From the NCBI GenBank assembly GCA_000499405.2, contig HG738138.1:9112888-9176887 (forward strand): a DNA stretch of 64,000 nucleotides. The letters run 5' to 3'. Position numbers and translations under genes: made by a program. Below are positions 50,854 through 61,705 of this stretch, in pieces (position 1 is the stretch's first letter; every line of letters starts with the position of its first letter). Origin of the DNA: Onchocerca volvulus (Eukaryota > Nematoda > Chromadorea > Rhabditida > Onchocercidae). Below the pieces are notes generated by a model. That model did not search any database. It saw only the letters and a program-made list of their open reading frames with translations, and was not told where the DNA came from.

Positions 50854-52051
50854 CTAGAAAGTTGTGGAAAAATAGATCCACGCATTATTAAATGCAAAAA
50901 AAGATTTGCATTAACTGCTGCGTAAAGAAACTCCGAAAAACTTGCATTTTCCTGAAAACATAATGCAGATAAACAGGCACTATACAAATGATGAAGTTCG
51001 ATTCAATAGCATTTCGCAATTTGTAGTAAATATTCTGTCTATAAAGAAATGCTTTTGATGCTACGGGTAAAGAGAGTAAATTTCAAGCTGTAAGTTTTTT
51101 TTCTCAGGACAGAGTATTAAAAATTATAGACTAATAATTATAGACAACATCTATGTTGGCGCTGTGTTAGTCTATAATTGCATTTGTCACTAATTAACAG
51201 TTGATTTCAAAAAGGTTTTGTTCTGAAAACAGTACACTATGCAAATTCAGTTGTTGTATTTCAATAAATTCTACTAAGTATTTGAAGATGTATTTGGATA
51301 AGCAAATAGCTTGGACAAAAAGTGCCCGATTCAGTGACGCAAAGAGATGTTTCTCATAAAAGTTTATTTTACGTACTGACAGGAAATATATAAAAGACTC
51401 TAATTCAGAAATAATCAATTAAATGTTTTCCTAGAAATAATGACGGCAAAAAAAAGCTTTGTGCTCATTACGATGACGAGATTGAATTCTAGATCAAAGC
51501 AATTGAAAAATTTTAATTTTTAGATTTGGATTTAAGACTGAAGCAGGGCAGAAATTTCTGAATAAACATAAAAAAAATTTGTTGCAAATTAAGACTCGGA
51601 ATGAACATACTAAAGAAACTATTGAAAGTATCCAAGCTATGTTAATCATATTTTCTCGGAATCACCGTAATTCTTTCAAAAAATAAGGATCGAACAAAAC
51701 GATAAACAAATGCCAGAGTTTTTTAAATCTCACAAACAAGATCACAACTAATATCATGGAATCAAATCTTCGAAAAGTCGAGAACACTATTCATAAGCTT
51801 TTGAAGTAAGAAATATCTAAAATGGCAATAAGCTATGATTATGATTAACTGAAGACAAGAAATTGTATTCCGAACGTATTAGAAACAGCCAATTTTACAA
51901 TTAACAGAAAATGTTTTGTTAGAAAATTTGTTTCCCAAGTGTGCAATGATCTAGCATACATCTTGCACCAAAGCATTCCAAGTTATTCGAATAACTAGGA
52001 AAATTCCTGCATAAACGTAACTTTTCAAGGAGATTTTTCGAATAGTGAATG
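50854..52051. other. intergenic region with a hairpin
   Basis: AT-rich DNA between the 5-phosphatase and the S2-like gene. The only structure seen is the inverted repeat at 51122-51179. Open frames such as 51194-51418 (-) show no family signal. Confidence 0.5.
51122..51179. repeat. 13-base perfect inverted repeat with inner hairpin
   Basis: Left arm AATTATAGACTAA (51122-51134) and right arm TTAGTCTATAATT (51167-51179) are exact complements. The 32-base loop itself contains CAACAT-CT-ATGTTG and another TAATTATAGAC copy. It could be a small transposon remnant or a structured RNA. Confidence 0.6.
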
Positions 52052-53761
52052 TCATGAGTTAACTAATGGCATTAGCTCCGGAAAAGCATTGTCCTCATCA
52101 GTCTTCTCCCTTTCCGGTTCAAACAAGTAAGCACGCTGAATGGCAAGAAATGTAGCCTTTGCAACTGGGCCTACCGTTGCATAACTGGATGCTGACGAAT
52201 AGCAATCCTGAATGCCACCCAAGTGCAGTAGTTTCTGCACTATAGGTGGTGCACTGATACCGGTACCGCGAGGAGCTGGATAAAGTGTTACTCGCACATT
52301 ACAGTAACGAACCATTATCTGAATCATTTTCTTTCAATTAAGGATTTTAAGATGTAAACTTTTACCGCATTTTAATGTTCTACTTCGAAACTCTGACAAG
52401 TCAAATAGGATGTAATTGTGGTTATTGATTCATTAGGCTGTTTAAATCTTAAAAAAGGAAGAAAGGAAAACAGTCATGGCATGTACCTTGCAGGGTATGG
52501 TATGGGGTAGGCCACATTCCACATGCCAATAGGCCCGTCGCACAGGCACCACCGCGGTCTTGGCACGATAAATCGCACGTCTAATCGCGGTGCTGACGCG
52601 CTTTGCGCACTGCATCCCAAGACCCACGTGTCCATTCCTGTCACCAATGGCAACAAATGCTCGAAATCGAGTGCGCAACCCGCTTCGTACTTCCTTCTGT
52701 ACCGGAAGAATCTTCAATACCTGCTCCTTCAGATTTGGCACCAGTAGATCCACAATTTGATATTCCTGCAATTTTTCCTCTTCTTTAATGAATTTGAATT
52801 TGCGCAATTTTCAGCAGCATTTATCAATTTATTCTTCATGAAGAATTACTCATTCCTTTTTTGGAAACATTTTTATTGAAGATCAAGTTTAATTGCAATA
52901 CAGTATCTAATTGAATATGCAAACTTCCAATATATTACATAAGTTTCAAAATTTTAAACGTAATTTTCTTTTTCAGAAAAGAAATGAAATAGTTTCTTAA
53001 TCAATACGCTATTATTAAATTATAACAGCAAGATGACCGACTAAAACAGGTATCGATCTATGATATATTTCCTCAATTGTAGCTACTCGCCCATCCTTCA
53101 CCAAACGACCAAGCTTTGTTACCGGAATCCACGGTTTGTCCCAGTCAAGCGTTATACGACGTAAACCGCTACCTATTCGCCGTGGTCCACCACCTTGACT
53201 TCTCGTTGAACTGTAAAACTTTCCTTCAAATTTTTGAAGGACAGGAATTTTTCACTAAAGGAGTGAGAACCTTATTCATATCGCTGGCTTTGTTACGAAA
53301 CTAGAAAACTTAATTTGTAAGCAAATATAAAAAAAATGATTGAAACACGAATTTTTTCCTTCTGTTCTCTGTCTTTATTCAGATGAATCCCAGACAATGC
53401 ATAAAAAGTAAAGAAATGCCGTGACGTTGAAGTTAACTTCTTATTTTTTGATTTGCAAAACAGTTTCTATAACTGATCACAATTTTAGAAAATGAAGGAA
53501 AATTTTGGTGGAAAAAAAAGAAAAAAAAAGAATTCAATTTTCACTCTTAATAGATCAGATAAAGTCAAACTGACCATAAAAGTGGGTAAATTTCGATTGT
53601 TAAAGCTTGCATTAATTGCAAAGTGTATTTCTATTTGATTGAAAAATAGTTTGACTCAAATACCTGGACCATCTCCCAGCATGATCAACTGAACCATGAC
53701 TATCAAAACTACCAGTGTTGCCGCTACCGAAACCACCCTGAAATGCTCCGCGACGATCCAT
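52052..53761 (-). CDS. diverged paralogue of 40S ribosomal protein S2 (uS5)
   Basis: Four exons in consistent phase give 268 residues: 53761-53664, 53210-53048, 52765-52487 and 52318-52052. The order is that of cytosolic S2: a Gly-rich start ([15 protein letters not shown]), [80 protein letters not shown], and [19 protein letters not shown]. Against the normally near-invariant S2 many positions differ. The RG-rich tract is lost, the PCK-VTGRCGSV region is changed to [11 protein letters not shown], and the C-terminal tail is replaced by an acidic end ([14 protein letters not shown]). Introns exclude a recent processed copy. A TTGTTCAG acceptor 10 bases before the ATG (53772-53774) fits spliced-leader trans-splicing. 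It may be a specialised ribosomal protein or have another role; I cannot tell. Confidence 0.85.
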
Positions 53762-53771
53762 TGCATAAAAC

Positions 53772-53781
53772 CTGAACAAAA
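53772..53781 (-). promoter_or_regulatory. probable spliced-leader trans-splice acceptor
   Basis: On the minus strand TTTTGTTCAG lies 10 bases before the start codon of the S2-like gene, with no cis exon evident upstream. This is typical of nematode SL addition sites. Confidence 0.5.
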
Positions 53782-56304
53782 GTTCTGGAATTAAAGCTTC
53801 TCATCTATTCCAGAGAATGATTCCATATATCAATTCGTTATAGATATATTCCAAAACTGGCTGTGAAGTTTCAATATGATTTTCAAAAAAAAACAAAAAA
53901 AAACAAAAAACAAACAAAACAAAACGAAAAAAAGCAAAAATTTATTTCAATTAATCGGGAAATTAACTTAGGTTCGAATAATCATGATTATGAACAAGTG
54001 AGAATTAACTACGCTTGGCAATAATAAAAGTATACAACTAGGCAATGCGTGAATAGGCTTCTGAAAAAAGGAGTCTTGTTGAAGCCAGCCATATGAGTCC
54101 ATATTTCAAACACACACAGGGAGAGATGCAAGACCAATAAGCGCAAATAATCAATATAAAGTACTTCGATATATTCATTTAGAAGGCCTGTTAATTAAAA
54201 TCATTCTCTTAATCTTACGTTTTTTAAAAAAATATTAAATGTGCAAATGGGGTTATACATGTGTTATTAATGTAAGTACCCACAGTTTCATCAAATTTTC
54301 TAGCAATCTCGTGGAATCTATTAAGAGAAGTGAGAAATAATATGTGCAATTATAGCCAGGGCATCAGCTTATTGAAGAATTTGCAGCGTGCAGATTCCAA
54401 AGATTTCCAATTCCAAGTTGCATTTTTAAAGGAATTGATGCCGAAAGATTATTCTTATTTTGCTAGCTTTGTAAATAACTGATTAGATTGGATCAAATAA
54501 GAAATCTTGACAAACAATGCCATCCGATGGGTGAATGTCGTCGCAGTATGCATGCAAATGTATATCATTACCATAGAAACACATTTTATGAGTATCAGAA
54601 GTTGTGGACAGATAATCATTTCGAATTATTTGCAGTCTTTTATGGAACCTTTGAATTCTTTGCTTTTCAAAGGAGAACGATGTTGGAACAATAATTTCAA
54701 ATCTTTGAAGCTTGAAAATTGATAAATAAATGTACTTATCAATCCATAAGAAAGAACTATTATTAAAGTGATTTTGTGTTGCTTTGCTTTGCAAAGAATG
54801 AACTTAAATTGTTTTGAAATATGTTACAGTTTGCATTAATTACAAGATTGTGATTTACACTTTAATATTGTTAAACAAAAATCAAAGCAGAGAAAATTTC
54901 TTGTTTTTTGGACGAACAGTTGACGAAAAGACGCAAATGCATTCCATTATTCGAAATCCCTGGCTATATTATGGTGATAGATTTAGTGGAAATTGTAATC
55001 GAAATGAAAGGAAAATTTTAATTAATTTATTCGACTGAAATTCCAAAAAATAATATTTGATCTGTAGTGTCAATTATGAAGGCATTCAGAGCTGACTCAA
55101 AGTAAGAACAGCTATGGCCTAGTCTCCTCCCTTCTTTGGCGAATCAGCTTAGATATGATAGTGCATGAGGCTATTAGATGTTTTCGCATGGAGATTAGCG
55201 ATTTCTAACTTTCAAGAGAGAAGAAAACGAGCATTGATAGGCTTGTTTAATGGCAACAGATAAGGCAGCTCATCAATTATCCCTTTCTTTCATCCCTTCC
55301 TCGACCACTCCATGTCCACCTAGCAACCATTTTTTCCTATTACTCTTCTTTCCGACGAGTGTCAGTTGTCAACAGAATATCTCCTGTTGGGATATGAAAT
55401 TGCATGAAGTTATCTTCGGCAAATGAATTTTGGAGAAACGATGAGTCTGGCGGAGATTAGTGGAGAGATAGTGACGTCAAAGGATACCAGAGATTGCTCC
55501 GATTGAAAATAATGCTGGATGAGGGCTACAAGTTAAATAGATAGTGTTGTAGTGGCGGAGTGATAAGGCTGGTAATACAGTGTTGAGAATATAGGGGATG
55601 GTTGAGAGACGAATTGCATGTTTGCGGTTCGAGATTGTTGCTTTCTGAAGAATTTGTATTTGGTGATATTTGATGATTTGGGAGACGGGATCTGCTTCTG
55701 CGTTGAAACTTGATCAAAATTTCGTCCACGAATTACACATTCACCATGAATATATGTTTATTAATGATGAGTCCTACTCAGCTTGGAACGAAATGCTCAA
55801 CTTCTTAGCTAATAAAGGATGAGAATGAAGCCACAAATCTTATCTATTGATAGCTTATTTAACAAGCAAACTTATTTTCTGGGTAATTTATTTTCAGGAT
55901 AATTTCAAGTTATGCTGCATTTGGTATATGTATTTCGGGTATCAAATTTTTGCTAGTGATCATATGCACAGTATGTTTGGACGACCACCAAACTGTATGA
56001 AGATACATTACATAAGTGTGAATGTCCGATATTGGTGATATTTCATCGCGCTGTTAAAGCTGTTGGAAGCTTCTAGAATACTTGAAAGGCTATTTTTACG
56101 AAAGGATCATTTTAGCATAGTATACTTCCAAATGATTGAAGCTAAATCTCATGTTATACAGGTGGTAAATGTGTTGTCGTTGAATAAAATGTAACACATG
56201 TTTCCCCATTAACATATAGCAATCAGTGTTTTAAAGGTGAAAGCAATTGTGATGAATACTGAAGAGCGAATGAAGTATTAGACGGGCATATCCAATGATA
56301 TCCA
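53782..56304. other. intergenic region, no gene recognised
   Basis: An A-rich stretch with AAAAC units lies at about 53887-53940. Overlapping open frames at 54483-54794 on both strands share no motif. A less AT-rich stretch around 55080-55700 has no coding signal that I can support. Confidence 0.5.
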
Positions 56305-59300
56305 ATGACCGATTTAAATACATCGACACTGAAAGCCATTACTGTGGGCATTAGTTCGCAACTAACTGATACAGAGAGGAGTAAAACTGAGGATGACGAG
56401 TCAACTGAAATAATTGATGAGCAGCTTGATGCCGTTTCACTGCTGTACAATGACCTAGCTACAACAGTCGGCGAATCGGCTCTCAAGATATCTTCATCGT
56501 CTCGAGAAATCGATGCTGCTCAAACGAATGCCCAGACAACATCGATTGTTTTATCCGAGATGGGAACTATTCCATCAGCTGTTCTGGCATCTGAAGAAGG
56601 CGTTCCAACACCACCACCATCACCAGTAACAAGAAAAGCTGCAGTCAGACCAAGGTGAGATTTTTGTAGATGCATAGAAAATTCTTCATTGCTATGCCGC
56701 AGTGTGGACTATCATCTTGGAACAAATGGACGAAATTAGTCTTCATCAAACTGTTGTTGACAGCGCTGTTGTAAAATAACGTTAGGTAGCATTTTCGAAT
56801 TCCAGGAATTCAATCATGATTTTGTCCCTTTTTATAAACCTCAGAAATTTCAGCTTGTTTTCATTAGCTCAAGTTTCACACAAACTTGGTGAGCTCTGGT
56901 CAAGCGCACGAGAACGCGTTTTTGGTGAAGATTACTGGATACCCTCTGATTGTTATGAAGTATATCATTTGTACTCCTTACATATGACATTTTTGTCGTT
57001 GTGTAATTTTGACATCATTAAATGTAAATATTGGTTTCATTAGACATAAGGCTTTGTATTTTACTTATTCTATTGTCAGGTAGTGCCATTTCCGGTGGAA
57101 TTGTTACGAGCTCATAATTCCGTCTATCCTCACAGTAATAACAAAAAAGGATTATGCGTTGTGCAGGGCACATTAAAAAATCGACCTGCAGCGCCACTAT
57201 TCCATGTACTATTTTCGAAGGAAAGTGGAGAAAGAAACGATAATAAAAAAGGAGAGATTGAATTGCTCGTTACTGTAAGCATATTTCGAACCCATGAAAT
57301 CCAGGAAGCTATCGATTTATGTAATCGATGCTATGATTGTGAAGCCTTGTTCATGCTTCTTGGTAAGTATATGTTACGCCCTAAGCTTTTCTGAAACGTT
57401 TGTTTATCTTGACACTTTATTATTTTCCATGTTAAATTTATTAATTTCTTTACAGACATGCAAAGCGATAGTCGTAGGCTAGTACGAGATTTGGTTACTG
57501 CGCTGCGCGCGCATCCGCTTTGGCTAATTGTTCCGATTGCAATCGCTACAAATCGGGCCGATTTTTTTGCAGATGAAAGCATCAGAAGGTTCCAAGCAAC
57601 AAATGAAGATTTATTTGATGTGTAAGTCTCTTCATCATTACCTTTACAAAAGACCTTGTCGATGAATGCCCATCTCCATCCTTCTTTTTAAAATCATTTT
57701 TGATATATTCTGTGATTTTGAAGCATAATATTTTTTCAGGATGCTGCAAGTGACCGCTCAACCAGAAGGTCGTTACCCGTTAATGCTTGCCATTGAAATG
57801 CATCGCGTGGAAATCGTCCGAAGACTTCTAGAACTTGATGCCGACCCGGCAGCACGAGATATTAAAGGGAATAATTCATTACATTATGCAGCCTTAGCCT
57901 CTGTGACAATGGTAGAATTACTATGGGAATTTGAGAAAACGCATTCTCTTTTGAATACAACCAATCACGATGGGTATACTCCCGTATTGATTGCAATCCG
58001 AAATGCGAATCCACGAATTGTATCAGCTTTACTCTCACATGGTGCTGAAGTCAATATTCGTGTTGCTGGACGATCTCCACTTTTTGAAGCGATGCAAAGT
58101 AAAGGAAAGTCAGCGGAAGTAATTCGGACATTACTGGAAGCATCTCCCAATTTGTTACATGAAAAAGATCCAGCCACGGGGAACACAATATTACACGCAG
58201 CACAGTTCAAAACACCGCTTATGGGATTACTATATCTTAAACATAAGGAACTTGATCTGAATGCTCGAAACAATTCTGGGCAAGCACCGATTCATATGTA
58301 CGTCAGTAGAGGTGATCTTGGTTAGTGATTTTCGTGATCAGCTTTCTTTCTTTTTATCAGTTTATTCTTTCATGATGCAGGCAAAACTTACCGATAATTT
58401 ACTGAAAATATGTTTACCTCGGTGAGAAATCGAAATATACTTTTGTATTCCTTACCGTATGGAAAATGTTAAGAACAAGCCATTTTGATTAATTAAGAAA
58501 TAATTCTTAGGTATGGTTATGACTTTGTCGTCCTATAACTGCGACTTGAATGTGTCAGATCGAAGTGGTGATACTGCTCTTCATTTATCTGTTTCAAGAA
58601 GAGATTTATTAATGACTCGATTACTTTTATGCTTAGGCGCTGATCCAAATATAAGGAATAAACATGATGAGACGCCGCGACATCTTGCTTCTAAGCTTCA
58701 GGAGTAAGTTTAGAATTTTTATGGTTATAAAATTTTTGAACTAGATTGCAAAATTCTTCGAAATACTTTGTAAATTTGTTCACAAAAATATTACTTTCAG
58801 ATGGGATTTGGTAAAAAGTCTTGCAATTTGCGGTGCACGCCGCTGTGAAAGGGGAGGAAAAAGTGGATGTGTTTCTGGATGTGTGAATGGCAAGAAGCTG
58901 GATGAAATGAAGGATGTTTCATGGTCACTGATAGAAAGTGCTGAAAATTATATAATTCCTCGAACTGGCAGTACCGCCTTTATGGATGATTTGGAAACAT
59001 CCGTAGATGTTAAAGTCTGCAACTCTGTTCAGGATTTTAAGCAGAAGGTTTGTTCGTACTGCACATTGGCGATGTTCTACTTATTTTTTGAATTTGCTGT
59101 AGTTTGGACTTCTAAAATCTGATAGTTGATAATTATTTTTGTTACTATTGCTATATATTTAGTTTTGTTACGAACGATTGATGAAGAAATTGGAAGAATT
59201 AACGGTAAAGAAGGAAACTCCAGATTTTGTGAATTTATTGTCACTTGATGGTGGTGGAATTCGTGGTCTTGTTATCATACAAGTAATAATTGTTTCTTCT

Positions 59301-61047
59301 TTATGTTTTTTTTTCCTGATTTTCTGTAACATTTTGCAAATATTCTTTAATGAAGAATAGGGGAGCTTTAAGTTGGAGCTCTAGTTAGAACGAAGAAAAG
59401 ATAATGGTTTGGCTGTTTCAGATGCTACTGGAGCTTGAAAAAGTGATGGGGGAACCATTTTTTTCATATTTTGATATGGTAGCTGGTACCTCTACAGGTG
59501 GAATTATTGCTGCTGCTTTAGCTTTAGGTTTGTTTCTTTCTGGATAATTATTGACATAAAATGATTAAATTTGTTCCAAAAATATTTTTCGCTGCAACGA
59601 TTAGTAATTCTGATGATTTAATTGTTCGATTCGGCATATTACAGTTTATGATTTGAGATTCTGTCTGCAGGTAAAACACTGCGCGAATGCCAGCAAATTT
59701 ATTTACGCTTGAAAGATCTTATTTTTGATAGCTGGACTCGACCGTACAATACGACTTCACTGGAATTGTTTATGCAAGAAGAAGTTGGCACAGATACGAC
59801 CCTCGCTTCTATACCTTGGCCTAAGTATGGACTCTCCCTTTTTTTATGAAATTTATATATACTATTTTTTTCTTTAATATTACATGATTAAGGTATATTA
59901 ATGCACAAAATTTATCCTTATTTTCAAGAATGATCTTGACAACAGTACGAGCAGATTGTTTCCCAGTCCGTTTAGAATTAATGCGAAATTTTCGGTTGCC
60001 TTTGTCAGACGAGGAAAATTCATCGCTTGGATACACCGATCCCGCTGGTATGTTATATTTCGTAAATTTTCGGAAAATATTGGTTTGCAAATCCGATTAT
60101 TTTGTTTGGAAAAATAACGTACTAACAGTTTTTTTGTATTATCTGAAATTAATAATGTCAATCTTTGCAGATACTTTGTTGTGGAAAGCACTACGACGAA
60201 CTTCAGCAGCACCAACATATTTTAGTTCTGTTGATAATAGATATATTGATGGTGGTATCATTTCAAATAATCCTGCCCTAGAATTGCTCTCTGAATTAGC
60301 TTTTTGGAATACTACGGAACATTTTTTGGTAGGTTCACAGATTTTAATCATTTCATAATTTTATGTTTTGAGTCCCATATAAATGGCAAATTTCAATTTT
60401 TTCAAATTTATAGTTTAATGGATACAAAAGTTTAATTAATTGTATGTTTTTTTCGCGTCTTTTTTTGTATGACTTTGAAAAAAATTAAAAAAAAACGCAA
60501 CATAATTTTTGAAATTTTTTCAGACAAATTCAGAAAATAATTCCATACAGCTTGGCTGTTTATTAAGCGTCGGTACCGGTGCTATTCCAACAATGCCTTT
60601 ATCAACATCAAATTTGGAAATCTCATCAAATCCATATTCTTCCGCTGTTGCCATTAAAAATCTGGGAGTGATACTCGTCGAACAGGTCTTTTAGACACTG
60701 AATATTTTCAATTTTACAATTTTTCGGGACGAAAATTCGGGATTAGTTGGTTCCTAAGGCAAGTTTAGATATAGTATGATGCATTGTCGAAAACAATACT
60801 TGTTGTTAGCTGTATTTTTCAGGTAACAGCAACTGAAGGAGCACCTGTAGAGCGAGCCCGTTCTTGGTGTCATAACATGAATGTGCCGTTTTTTCGACTT
60901 TCTGCACCACTTCATAAAGATATACCAATGGACACGCGAGATGATACTGATATAGCACGTATGATGTGGGATTGTGTGCAGTACTGTAATACGATGCGCT
61001 GTGAAATGGAGAAACTACGTGGACTTCTCAGAAAGGTTTACGATTAA
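56305..61047 (+). CDS. calcium-independent phospholipase A2, group VI (ankyrin plus patatin)
   Basis: Fourteen exons in consistent phase give about 989 residues: 56305-56654, 56854-56959, 57080-57362, 57456-57621, 57740-58320, 58511-58703, 58801-59047, 59163-59282, 59422-59527, 59671-59824, 59929-60047, 60171-60328, 60524-60685 and 60823-61047. The order matches PLA2G6: an N-terminal region, ankyrin repeats ([40 protein letters not shown]), then the patatin lipase. The lipase has the oxyanion loop [10 protein letters not shown], the serine motif AGTSTGGI and the catalytic aspartate motif [16 protein letters not shown]. It hydrolyses the sn-2 acyl chain of phospholipids without calcium and serves membrane remodelling and mitochondria. 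The first exon adds a Ser/Thr- and Pro-rich N terminus, so the protein is longer than the human enzyme of about 806 residues. A poly(A) signal is at 61142-61147. Confidence 0.92.
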
Positions 61048-61631
61048 TCTCTGTTTAGAGATGTGGATAGTATGACGAAATAGAATTTAAAGATCTTCTA
61101 GTGCATTTGGTTGCAGAAATTTCAGAAGTTTATTCTTATTAAATAAAATATTTTCAGAGAAAAAACTGAGATATTTTCAAAAAAATTTTTTTTTTTTTTT
61201 TTTTTTTTTAAACAATTATTATTTTCAAATTTAGAAGTGAAAGTCGATCATCTATTAATTGATGTGTAATTTGTCAAGACGCCTTACTTTATTAATTTAT
61301 GTGAATCTTAACATAATACACTTTAAACAAGGGAGAATATCTTTAAGAGAATTGAAGATTAATTCAGTATTTGTTGAAGCTGGGGCCGGCTTCAAGCCGA
61401 CGACATCTTTTCGAGACCAAGAAAAGTGGGAATGATGAAACAGTGCAAACGATTGATCGTTCGGATTTGTTTTAATTGTGGAACCAACAAATGTATGTAA
61501 TCTTAACTCTTTCGCTTCATATATCTAAATATTTTTTTAACTGCTACTAATGTCAAGAGCCCAATAATCAATGGAATAAAATGGAATCACTGGATTCAAT
61601 TCACTTTTTAAGCTGTTTTTTTTTCCTTGTC

Positions 61632-61705
<74 letters not shown>

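Noticed and set aside
52474..52788. Open frames antisense to, or out of frame with, the S2-like gene
   Set aside because: The S2 frame has clear family motifs; the others are shadows.
54483..54794. 103-codon reverse open frame overlapping two forward ones
   Set aside because: All three overlap in the same stretch, none has a motif, and open frames on both strands here suggest chance.
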